DNA of 64,000 nucleotides from Macrocystis pyrifera (lineage: Eukaryota > Sar > Phaeophyceae > Laminariales > Laminariaceae): assembly GCA_031763025.1 (NCBI GenBank), contig JASSKH010000024.1, positions 11,430,087 through 11,494,086 of the forward strand. The letters are read 5' to 3'. Position numbers and translations under genes: made by a program. Every line of letters starts with the position of its first letter. Position 1 is the first letter of the stretch. The notes under the pieces were generated by a model. The model had not been told where the DNA came from, made no database searches, and worked only from the letters and a program-made list of their open reading frames with translations. Of this stretch, positions 12,001 to 21,894 are shown in pieces.

Positions 12001-12876
12001 ATGGGGAACCTCATGGGTAGGTCCATGCGCTCTCCCATGGCAAACCATAGGGCATGGGGCAACCGATAGACGCATCCACGGGGTGTCCCATGGCTAATCC
12101 GAGCAATGCGTGCCATGGCAGGGCCATGGGGATGGCATGGGATACTCATAGGGATGCCCTAGTACGGCTATATAGTGCCATGCATGTGCCATGGGACGCT
12201 TTCATGGCAGTCAAGACCCTCATGGAAGCCCATGGCAAGGCTATGAAAGCCTTCAAAGTCCGATAAAATTCCACGAGCGTCCATCAGCTGTCATGGGCTT
12301 CCATGACAGTACCATAACAGTGCCATGACAGCTATTAATAGTGCCATGAAAGTCCACCGTAGTGTGACAGCCCAAGTCAGTGCCTGGCCAGTGCCATCAA
12401 ATGACCAAGCAAGTCCATGGCAGTGTGGCATACCGTACTTACAGTTTAGATGCCATGGTGCCATATGCTCGTACTATTAATAATAGTGTCCCTTTAAACT
12501 TCACCATAAACCTTTCCCTCGCCAGCACAGACAATACGTACGTATTTTCGCGAGTCCGAGCAGCCATGAAAGGTGTTGAGGTCCAGTGTGACAGCGCCAA
12601 CCAAACACGTGATACCTACAGCATCTCTCTCTTTTCGCAGACAAATCGAGCAGGCAACTAAACAAAAATCTCGATGAGCCATCACGCGAATCTCCTACTA
12701 ACCTGATACCGATAGCTCATATCAAATGAGGTCTTGCGCTTGTGCACGAGGTAAATTTGTGGCAGTAGAGAGCAGGACAGCATAAGACCCCCACCGAAGC
12801 CGAGCGCAGCGTAGGCCACGGTAGTGCTGCTGCTGTCGGACGGGCTGGCGTTGCTGCTGCCGGATGAGCCCGACAT
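6100..12876 (-). CDS. PQ-loop (SemiSWEET-like) membrane protein, two exons joined across a 6.4-kb intron
   Basis: Exon 1 (12876 down to 12703) starts at ATG, encodes a Ser/Asn-rich N-terminus (residues 1-20), a hydrophobic Gly-rich helix and the PQ-loop signature LPQIYLVHKRKTSFDMSYRYQ (about residues 38-58). It ends in phase 0 at CAG|GTTAGT. Exon 2 (about 6345 down to 6100) supplies two further hydrophobic segments, ATAATMSLVYYGYYKMW and STFIPCLLSLAMILHLLGMK, then a short basic tail and TGA. Its acceptor is GAGAAG|ATC, or three bases earlier at GAG|AAG. The total is about 139 residues and three transmembrane helices with PQ in the first, as expected of a SemiSWEET-type half transporter. PQ-loop proteins move small solutes such as sugars, amino acids or cystine across membranes; the substrate cannot be read here. 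Exon 1 is secure. Joining it to exon 2 is inference from phase and topology; the intron contains the CCATGG minisatellite and a MITE. Confidence 0.52.
6780..6905. repeat. GAAGCTCAAGA-type minisatellite, period about 12
   Basis: Repeated GAAGCTCAAGA / GAAGCTTAAGA words, decaying to GAATCTGAAG at the right end. It has the same roughly 12-bp rhythm as the CCATGG arrays but a different core word. It lies inside the predicted intron of the PQ-loop gene. Confidence 0.7.
6906..8690. other. intronic DNA, no separate gene supported
   Basis: Mixed-composition sequence inside the predicted PQ-loop intron. A short telomere-like string GGGTTAGGGTTAGGG occurs at about 8183. No coherent exon was found on either strand. 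Confidence 0.4.
8690..8840. repeat. AGTGCGGTACCGCAC-type inverted-repeat sequence
   Basis: Short inverted words around AGTGCGGTACCGCA and (A)AGTGGGACCCCACT. Related strings occur at about 50345-50440 and 51425-51545 (TGCGGTATCGCAC, CACTTAAGTGCGGC), so this is a dispersed repeat family, probably a small foldback element. Confidence 0.45.
8850..8956 (+). mobile_element. palindromic TIR MITE, copy 3
   Basis: CTATTATGGGGGACCCC at the left, GGTTCCCCGTAATAA at the right, with the shared centre ATTTTTACTAACAATATTTGGTCC. It is more diverged than copies 2, 6 and 7, with several mismatches between arms. Confidence 0.82.
9340..12430. repeat. CCATGG-rich 12-bp minisatellite, block 1
   Basis: About 3 kb saturated with CCCATGGG/CCATGG cores. 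The period is clearest at 11190-11560, where CATGGGCTATCC-like 12-mers follow each other; because 12 is divisible by 3, the + frame reads as repeated His-Gly-Leu-Ser. Left (9340-9900) and right (12090-12430) flanks decay to GCCATGGCA and GTGCCATGACAGT forms. Between them, 10660-11030 is a unique-looking interruption. The core is self-complementary, so the array looks alike on both strands. It is intronic if the PQ-loop gene model is right. The long frames in it are products of the period, not genes. Confidence 0.92.
12332..12341. other. CTATTAATAG word (possible MITE excision scar) inside the CCATGG array
   Basis: Exact palindromic 10-mer, one of eight in the window (1109, 12332, 13271, 32642, 44925, 47879, 48724, 49742). 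It is identical to the two ends of the MITE (CTATTA... and ...TAATAG) joined together. Confidence 0.5.
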
Positions 12877-13215
12877 CCATCCACCAGCGTGTTCGCTGTA
12901 CGTAATGTGTGGGCTTCCTTCGAGGAGTTAGGTAAGACAAAAGGGGGTTTGCTGCTTGCTGATTACTGGTACGATACTGATATTACTGATATCGTCTTAC
13001 GTGATAATTTTTATCATATCAGACATCTTTATTTTGCTTCGAAAATGATACCAGGTACTGTACCACATGTTAATAAGCTGGCAGGCACCAGGTACCAGGT
13101 ATGGATTAGGGTCGACCCCTCCGCTTCAATGAGGGAGGGCCCATAATTTGGAACCGTACCTAACTTTGCAAGAGTAACACATCAATGGGTCATCGTGAAG
13201 TGTTGTACTGACCGT

Positions 13216-13306
13216 ACAATAGTTGGCTAGTGATAGGTCCTACGCATACACAACATCATACAATAGTTGGCTATTAATAGTGATAGATCCAAAGCATAAC
13301 ACAACA
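13216..13306. repeat. 44-bp tandem duplication holding an empty site and a CTATTAATAG scar
   Basis: Copy 1 reads ...CAATAGTTGG-CTAG-TGATAG... with CTAG at 13227-13230. Copy 2 reads ...CAATAGTTGG-CTATTAATAG-TGATAG... with the 10-mer at 13271-13280. The flanks match on both sides and continue into ACACAACATCAT, so the two units differ by exactly six inserted bases at a TA dinucleotide. Confidence 0.9.
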
Positions 13307-13659
13307 TCATCACCGGAAAACAAAAACAACACATCGAACAGCCACACAGCCACAACAACCATGACAAGCACAACAAAACTGTACGGGTACCCAAGTACGA
13401 TTGTCACTTCGGTCGATTTGTCTTCGACCCCGTCGTGATGGAATCGGTGTGTGGGCCATCGGCTGCGATGGTACCTAGATATATTCCTCGCTCGTCAGCA
13501 CCCATCAGAGCACCGTCCGCACGTTTTGGCAGGTAGTCTATGTTGCGTTTGAAAGTACACATCAGTAGTAGTACCCACCATAATATATCTCCGCTGGTTG
13601 AGGTTTTAACAACCTTTTTGGCGAGGACACAGATAAACCAGCACTTTGGCACTTGGCCG

Positions 13660-14400
13660 TTCATGGGCCTTCCATAGGTAAGTAGTGTTCTCATGAGACT
13701 CCCGTGGAGCTCCCATGGGTTCAAGTGCTGGCTCACGGAATTCATATGAGTGACTCATATATGACCCATGGACTTTCCATACGGTTTCCATGGGTCTATA
13801 CGTAACGTTCTCATTGGTCTCCATGCGACCTCCATATGAGTACAGTGCGGGCGCATGGGACTCCCATAGGGCTCCCATGGGCCTGCCATTGGTTTGTGGT
13901 TCTCGCACGGATCTCCCATGGGATTCCCATGCGACTCCCATGCGACTCCAAGGCGTGCCCATGGGACTCCCATGGATCTCCCGTCGGTAGGGGGTCCGAC
14001 GTCTCCCATGGGATTTTCAAGGGGATTTTCCATGGTTTGTACTGCAGACTGTAGTGTTCTCATGTGGGTCTCCCATGGGCTTCCCACACGATGATAGTAC
14101 ATCCCATGAGAGAACCACGGAAGTTCCATGGACCTTCACTAAAATCCATGGACGCTCGATCGGAGTCCCATGGGAACACTAATACTGTACATCCATACGG
14201 AAGTATCATGGGAGACCCATGGGAGACCGATGAGAGTTCCATGGGCCAACACTGTTTGTACAACCCATGGGGGCTGGGATCCCCATGGGACCACAATGAG
14301 AGTCCCATGGGAGACCTATGGGAGACTCATGGGCCAGCACCATGTGCTATAAACCTATGGGGGTCCAAAGGGAGACCAATCGAAGTCTCCACGAGCATGG
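13660..14400. repeat. CCATGG-rich 12-bp minisatellite, block 2
   Basis: CCCATGGGACTC / GACTCCCATGGG units, mostly 12 bp apart, then GGGAGACCCATGG forms from about 14160. It has the same CCATGG core as block 1 but different spacer letters (ACTC rather than CTAT). A 287-residue frame at 14064-14927 begins in this array and runs into low-complexity DNA; I do not regard it as a gene. Confidence 0.9.
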
Positions 14401-14559
14401 TCGACGAATCACGGTACGGTGCACACGACATGATAAGACAGAGAAGCCAGCGCGTGCTGCAGATACGAGTAGTAGACAGGTTGGCTACAGGCGCATGTCA
14501 GAGAACCGTGGGCGAGCGATCAGCTAGCCCGAGACTCATGGAACGGGCCGCACATACGA

Positions 14560-15580
14560 CCATTTCTCATCCCGTTCGTTTCCCTCCCTCCCCAACAATA
14601 CCATTTCTAATATTCCAGCCAAGCAAACTTTCAGGACCCCCCTCACGTCAAGGAGGAGAGGGCTCGTATCCGCCGGAGGCTGGGGGGACAGCGAGATCAC
14701 CACCCACAACGGTCGTTGGGCCTGCCCCCGTAGGCTATCAAGGACGGCGACTCGAAGGTGGGGCCCTCGTCAAGGCCACCACGTCAGCAGCAACGCGGGG
14801 TACTGGAGGCGTAGGAGGGCCCGCAGGGGGAGAGCGAGGTGCAACATATCAGCTTCAACAGCAGCAGAAGTGGGCACTGGAGGAGAAGGCGGGAGAGCGT
14901 TGCGAGGTCGGCGCAGACCAGCAGTGACGGCAGCAGTAAAGGTAGGCGGCGGAGGGACATCAGCACCCGCCATCGTCACAGCAGCAGCAGAGGGGTGGGG
15001 TTGGAAGAACAGAGGGGCCCACAGGAGAGGGGCGATACAGAGCGTCAGCCTCAGCATAAGCAAAAGCGATCTTTGGAGGGGAGCAAGGGGGGGGGCATTA
15101 GGAGGACGGCGCAGAGCACTACAGTACACGCAGTGACAACAGCGGCATGGGTGGGCGTCGGAGGGGCAGCATTGCCTGACGCGAACGTGAGGTGCACCAT
15201 CAATCGGGGCGGGTCCCATTCAGGTCCACTTCAGCCACAGTAGTAACGTCTGGTGCCAGAACGGCAAGGGATACCAGCATCAGCTCCATCGGGGGAGGGT
15301 GCGGTGCGACTAGCCCGTGGGAGTGAGAAACACTAGGGCGGCAAGAGAAGCTGCAGCCGTGACCGGTGCCAGGAAGGTGAGAGTTTTCGGCATCTGCCTT
15401 GCGGTGGGAGAGCGGAGCTCCTGTGGGGGACGGAGCGGGACAGGGTGCAGGTAGCAACTGCCAACACTGGCTTTGCCGTCGGGCAGGGCCGACCGGGGGC
15501 AGGGGCGAGAGAAGAATGGATAGTCTTCGGAGACAGCAGGAGATTCGACTTATTTTTTCACACACCCGCTCATGGGTCGG
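14560..15580. repeat. GC-rich low-complexity region with GCAGCAG/GGAGGGG runs
   Basis: CAGCAGCAG, GGGGAGAG and GGCGGAGGG words recur irregularly and keep frames open on both strands. The translations are Pro/Ala/Ser/Arg-rich and contradict each other. Nothing here resembles a conserved domain. Confidence 0.55.
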
Positions 15581-17140
15581 TGTCTTTGGCCTTGTTTAAT
15601 GTTGAGCGTCGAGCTATGATAAAAACAGCGAATCAAGCAGAAGCACATTAGAAGCAGAGTGCGTACAAAAACAGCAATACGAAACATATCAAAACTCAAA
15701 TTGCCAGCTGAATATCATGTGTGCAGCAGTGGGAATCGAGAAGGAGGGAGTACTCGTCAAAATGACTGTAAGTAGGGTTGAACCCATTGTACCAGTAAAG
15801 GTAGGACTCGATGTTGCAGTCTGAACAGAGGGCTATATTACCCCACTTCTTGTCGAAACAGGGAATTGCCTAGGTTGCGGAAGGTTCAGCACAGCAGGCT
15901 TGGTGTGACCAGAGGACCAGATTATCTTCACTAGTCGAAATCAAGACAGTGTCGGCAACACGGAAGGCTCACAATATACGCCGACCAGTTTAAGCAGAGG
16001 GCCAGACTACCCCACTTGCATGCGAATCAAGGTATGGGAAAATAATGGGGCATCCCACGACGGTGGCCTTTCGTATTAGTAGTAGGATTTTACACTGATT
16101 TTTGCACGATAGGGTGGTAGTGGTCTACAGTACATGCTACATATTCATCCATATTTTTTCCTCCATAAAACCCTGTAGCCTTCCCTAGAAATGTGAGGTT
16201 TGTGAAGGCGTTTAGAAATTCGAACGTACGTCAGAGTTGTTGGAGAGATGAGATCCTGCTAAATATTCAGAGAGCGTCGAAGTACGAGAGAGCTGCTGCG
16301 CTGGCCGTAGACGGCCGTTGTGGCACCGTCAAGAGCTCGGAGCACTGCGGTATTGAAAGGAGACGGCAGCGTGCCCATTCCCATGCATCGACTATGAATA
16401 GAAGAAAAGGCTCGCTGGCAAGTAATAGAAGAAGGCCTTGCTCAAGCCGGAGCTCTGAAAGGTCAGAGCTCGCTGAGGAAGAAGTGAGGAAGTTTATACA
16501 CGCAGTACTACTGTATACATGCAATTCCAGATATCCGTGCTATTAAATGTTGGCATATGTAGTCTGTCGGTCTGTCTATCCTCTCAACACGGTCTCCTCG
16601 TGATCAAATCCAGAGCTTTTCGGCCCCGCGTTAGTCATGGGGTGGGTAGTACCTGGTAGTAAATATGAAGCTGTGGGTGACGCGAACAGTGAACCACTCG
16701 GGGTCTCGTGCCGCGCCGAGTCGTGACTGTCTTGTGCTGAGCATTCCCAACAACCTAGAAGCGGTCCCGGACCATAGATTGACTAGTCTAGACGGTACGT
16801 CGATAGACAACCAGCAATGCGGAAAATATACTTAGCATTAAATGCTACTATATGTTTATCTGTCTTTCTCGTTGTAGCGCAATCCAGGGCGCTTCAGCCC
16901 CCCCTTGCCCCATGAGTAGGGGGGCTGGGTGCCACAGCTAGCAGAACACCGGGTCCCAGGCCGCGCCGAGCCGTGGCCGTGGCATAATCCCGAGGCAGTT
17001 CTAACAGCCATCCAGTCAGCCTTGCTGCTGACTTACCATACGATTTAGAAGGGCAATTCTGGCAGTTGATTGGTTGGCGAGATCCATACCAGAGGCCGCT
17101 GGCTCTTTCTAGAAGATTGGTACTGAATAGAACCATCGAG
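15581..17140. other. no supported gene; weak degenerate repeats
   Basis: Around 15790-16030 a roughly 100-bp motif (ACAGAGGGC...ACCCCACTT) recurs two to three times. Around 16620-16760 and 16885-17010 two sequences share GGGTC(T/C)C(G/A)(T/G)GCCGCGCCGAG. A 117-residue + strand frame at 16193-16546 starts at a non-ATG codon and has no recognised domain. Confidence 0.4.
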
Positions 17141-18520
17141 GTTCCGCCACACTCGGGGAGGATAGAGTCCTATCCGCGGATCAGAAATCCCTCCATATCT
17201 CTACAGCTCCGACCAACCGGGGACAAAAACGGCGATCCCCCGAGTTGACACCGCCCTGCACGGTGTCAAACCCCAATTCTATCGGCTGATCACTGTTTGA
17301 CTGGGGTTACGGGGCCAGCGGCACCTAGGGACAATAGGGTCCCATCCCCGGATCATAAACCCAACAACTCCGGAACAAAAACGGGCCCATATCGGGTCGA
17401 TACCGAAGGTATGGAAACCCCAACCCCACTGACGGATTTAGGATTGGCTGGGGTTCATGGAGCCAGCGCGAGGCGAGAGTCACCCCTCGGGACAACGTCG
17501 AGGTCCCGCCGCAGCCGAGGACAATAAGGTCCCATCTCCGGATCAAAAACTCTTCCGTACATCTTCAACTCCAACAACTCGTCGACTAAAATGGAGACCT
17601 CCCTGGTCGATACCATCCCGCAAGGTGTGGGAACCTCAACTTCACTGGCTGATTTCTGATGAGCTGGGGCTCATATTACCGTGTATTGTTTCCTTCGGGA
17701 CAGATTCAAGGTCTCGCCGCACTCGTACTCGGGGACGATAAGGTCCCATCGCCGGACCAGCGCTCTTTCCGTACACGTACAACTTCAACAACCCGCCGAC
17801 CCAAACGGACACCCCCCAAGTCGATACCATCCCGCAAGGTGTGGAAATCTCAACTCCACTGGCTGATTTCTGATTTGCTGGGGCTCATGGAGCCAGCGCG
17901 CAGCGAGATTTCTCCTCGGGACAACATCGAGGTCCCGCCGCACGCGGGGACGTTAGGTGCCATCGCCGGACCAGAACTCGTTCCAAAATAATACAACTCG
18001 AACAACCCGAGGACGAAAACGGAGACCCCCGGAGTCGAAATCGCCCCGTAAAGTGTGGAATCCACACCCCCATCGGCTGGTTAATGGGCCAGCGCGCAGC
18101 GAGAATCATTACCCCTCGGGATCTTCCAACAATCGGGTCCTGCCGCATCCAGAGATGAGAATGTCCCATTCCGAGATCAGAAATGTTTCCATATATCTAT
18201 CTACAACTTGAGCAACCTGAAGACAAAGACGGATATATCTCTTGGATCGATACCGCCCCGAAAGGTATGGAGTCCCCAACCCCACGAGGTGATTGCGGAT
18301 TGCTTGGGGCTCATGGAGCCAGCACGCGGCGAGAGTTTCCTCTCGGGACAATTGAACATCAAGGTCCCGCTGCACTAGGGAACGATAAAGTCCATCTCCG
18401 GATCAGAAACCCTTCCATTCATCTGCAACTCCAACAACCCGCGGATCAAAGCGGACCTTACTCGAGTCGATACGGCCTCGCAAGGTGTGAAAACCCCAAC
18501 CCCACATGGATGGGCTGATT
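17140..18520 (+). repeat. tandem array of about seven 214-bp units
   Basis: The anchor CA(A/C)GGTGTGG(A/G)AA recurs at 17262, 17408, 17624, 17838, 18052, 18264 and 18484: spacings 146 (a shortened unit), 216, 214, 214, 212 and 220. Each unit holds GGTCCCGCCGCA, GATAAGGTCCCATC(T/G)CCGGA, AACTCCAACAACCCG, GTCGATACC(G/A)(C/T)CCC and GGGGCTCATGGAGCCAGCGCG. A single solo unit in the same orientation lies at 25878-26075. The frames in it have no protein character. Confidence 0.92.
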
Positions 18521-18535
18521 TAAAAAAAAATAAAA

Positions 18536-18690
18536 ATGCACGTCAGCTGTGAGAGTTCAACCTATCGGTGGACACTCAGCTTTGCAAGCTGCGTGATAAC
18601 CGTTCGTGAGTTTTTTGCTTCTTCCTCGCGATTGACTACTGATCAATGGCTCCCCTAGATGCTACCAGGGTCGACGAGAAGGTAATACTT
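18536..18690 (+). repeat. dispersed repeat family (CGTCAGCTGTGAG...), copy 1
   Basis: Starts with GCACGTCAGCTGTGAGAGTTC, continues CTCAGCTTTGCAAGCTGCGT, and ends near GGCTCCCCTAGATGCTACC. The same ordered words recur at 26957-27160. The left part alone recurs at about 31676-31745 and the right part at about 31380-31415. It may be a small non-autonomous element; no RNA polymerase III boxes were convincing. Confidence 0.6.
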
Positions 18691-19549
18691 GTAGGCACGA
18701 TTTCTAACTGATTCCGGCCTATGCCATCTCGGGCAGTGAAACAGCAGAGGTCGCACGTGAGGGTCGCTGGAGAAAGTGTGTGCCTGTATGTATGTGATAA
18801 ACGCCATCCAATTGATAGGTGCTCCCGTTGCAGCAGCTCTTATATTGACGTACCACTGCTTAAAGTACGTTTTTCCCCACCGGTTTTTTCCATGTTTTTT
18901 TCGCGCAATTTTGTAGTCTTCCAGATTTTCCTGATTTTTTTTTTCCAAATGTGTGAAATTTAACAAACCTGATTTTGCTGCTTCTGGAGAATTTCACGAA
19001 TAGTGACAGAACGCTTCCGTAGTATCTTGATACATATATCCATTTTCCAAACCTTCGAAATTCTGGAAAAAAAGCCCTCCGATAAGAATGAGCCTAAGTC
19101 GTCTCCCCGATTCCAGAAAATAAAAAATCTCCCGTACCACTCTGTCCCTAACTATAAGGATTACTTATATTGAACTATAGTATAGATACTTTTCTTGAAG
19201 AACCAAATCAGATTCAAGAGGCGTACATACAACGTTGATATTCACATACTGACCAGTACCGACATTTCGTACTGCGAATAGAGATAATATTTTCTGAGTT
19301 CGGGCAGTGTGATAAAATGACCAACATCGTAGTTGACATGAAAATTGCCACATCATCGTCACGTGTTTTTGTTCTTATTTTTTTCTTTCAACCCGATATG
19401 AAAATACACAGCAGTTGTATGCACACACCTGTTAAGTTTCAGAGGGTGATTCAACAGGAGGGGAGGTGATGTTATACCTCACCCCCTCTGCTGTTAGATC
19501 ACTCTATGCAATACATAGTTTTGTTCGTGTTTTCTGAGTCCACCTCATT

Positions 19550-20860
19550 GTTTGGTAAAAAGGCGGAAGCTTCCCCTCGACTTCCATTCAACTTCCAAAA
19601 CTTCCTTTAGACTTCCATTCTACTTCCAAAACTTCCATTTATTGAAGTCAAAATGGAAGTTTTGGAAGTTGAGTGGAAGTCAGATGGGAGTTTTGGAAGT
19701 TGAAAGGAGTCGAATGGATGTCGAGTGGAAGCTTCTAAATAGAAGGGTCCATGTAAGTAGAAAAGAAGCCCATGAAATATAAACTCCCATGGATTCCTGC
19801 GGAATCTTCCATCTATGTCCGTAGAAGCTTTCGTCCACTCCTTTACGCAAGCACGACTTTCACCTACTTCCACCTACTCCCATTCCTTCCAATGAGCGTC
19901 CAGTACTTCCATTTGACATTTGCTTCTACGGAATCTTCCATCTACGTCCGCAGAAAGTTTCTTTCACTCTCATGTGCTCCAATATACTCCCTTGCAACTA
20001 CTTCCACCCACTTCCATTCCTTTCCAACAAGCTTCTACAGTAGTACCTCCATTTGGCTTTTATTTTTACGGAAAGTTCCTTTGTACGCCCGTTAAAACTT
20101 CCATTCACGAGATTTGACCGTTCGACGATTTATGAGCGTTTATGGTTCGCGCTTCGCGCTCACGGCCCCCGGCGGCCATGCGGAGGGCTAATTTTATTTC
20201 TGCACCTTGTAGGTGGGAGCAGGGTGCTAAATGAGATTACATGCGGGTGGGATCAAGTCCGGGTGGAGTATAGGAGTGGTCAGAAGTTTCTGCGAATGCC
20301 GATTGAAGTTCCCTTGAAGGTAGAAGTCAAATGAAAGTTCTAGAGGTCAAGTGGAAGTTGTGCTAGTTTTAACGAACTATTGGAAGTGAACGGAAGTGGT
20401 TGGAGGTGGGTGGCAGTAGGTAGGAGCAGGTGGAAAAAGGTGGAACTATATCAAGGTGTATGGAAGCTTAGTGGAAGCTGGACGAAGTTTCCACCGGGCA
20501 TGGCCGTCGACGCTTCCACTTTGCTTCCACTTTGCTTCCACTTTGCTTCCGCTTTGGAAACTTCCGCTGGCTTGCACTAGCTTTCAAAGTGGAAACTTCC
20601 ATGGGAGTGCATGGAAGCTTTCATCTCCTTCCAATCCACTTCCATTTGACTTAAAAAACTTCCACTCGACTTCCGTTTAACTTGCAAAACCTCTATTCGA
20701 CTTCCATTTAACTTCCAGACTTGCATTTTGACTTCCAAAAAACATCCATTTTGGAAGCTGAATGGAAGTTTTGGATTTGACTTCCAAAAAACATCCATTT
20801 TGGAAGCTGAATGGAAGTTTTGGAAGTCCAATGTAAGTCTTCTAGTGGAAGCTTCCACAC
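19550..20860. repeat. ACTTCC/GGAAGT hexamer array
   Basis: Dense (T)GGAAGT and ACTTCCA words at 9-20 bp spacing, with strand switches: ACTTCC first (19565-19640), GGAAGT (19650-19740), CTTCCA (19790-20110), GGAAGT (20330-20490), then CTTCCA again (20510-20730) and mixed. Adjacent inverted stretches could fold into long hairpins. The interruption 20130-20240 resembles 10735-10825 (shared GTTCGCGCT and CTCGGCC/CACGGCC words). Confidence 0.8.
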
Positions 20861-21894
20861 ATCTTCCGAATAATTAGGAACACGGTGTTTTCTGCAGGCA
20901 GTCTAGCGAGTGGTGCACTGTATATTCCTACACAGCTTTATGTCCACCTCAGACGTTCTACCAGGCAATACGATCACGATAGAGCTGGACACCTTAAGCC
21001 CGCCCGGCACACGAGGCCAAGAAGATGAAAACAAAAACAGCTAAAAAGGCTGAACGCGAGCGCCACTCTACAACCCCCTTGTTGATAATGTTGGACTCTA
21101 CGAAGTTCCGTCCCCCATTTTTTTTTTTACTCGGGCCCGGAACTTGCTTAGGGAAGTTTGTAGATGCATGCGTGAATGCACCTAAAAATGAAATGGGCCG
21201 TGGACGTATGACCAGGATTATTGATTGTTTGTCATGTGTGTTCGAAGTTTATGCTACGGCAGCACAAAATTACGGATCTTGCTACATCATTCATCATGTA
21301 GCATAGTATTATCGAGGCACGAGAAAATGCGACTTTAAATGAGGCGCGCGAAGAGCGCAGAGCGTGCGAGCCTTTTCTTTCTTGGAATTTTCCAAGAAAA
21401 AAAAAAACCTCTTCATAGCGGCTCGGATACGAGCGTAGGGTGCCTTGGTTTGAGGTTCTCTGTATGGGTGTGTGTGATTCAACATTTTTTTGGGCAACGT
21501 TTGACCACCGCTCTCGACGCACACCGCACCAATTCCAGTCCCGGCGGGCTCTGTGGGCGCGCACACACAAAAGAGACCTCCTGGTGCTGGTGCGGTGATA
21601 AGTCGTTCACAGTAGCTCGAGCTAGGTGTGTGGCAACGTGTGTAGGTACATGTTGGTGCTGGGCCATGTTGATAAAACACAGAACCAACAACACATTATA
21701 ACGGTTTTGTGCTTGAAACCCAGCTCTACGAGTACTCGTAGGCAGCCTGTGCCTGTCCACAGCAACGAGCGTTCGGGCCATGTCCCCGAGACATGCTGCA
21801 GGTCCATCCTCCTGCTGATGAGGGGACGGAGAAGCAGGAGAGGATCTGCTGTATAGTTGTTGTACAGCAGTAGTAGTAGTGGTGGCACTGCTAG

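Noticed and set aside
14064..14927. Long open frame of 287 residues on the + strand
   Set aside because: It starts inside the 12-bp CCATGG array, whose period keeps frames open, and runs on into GC-rich low-complexity DNA. There are no domains or splice signals, and equally open frames exist on the other strand.
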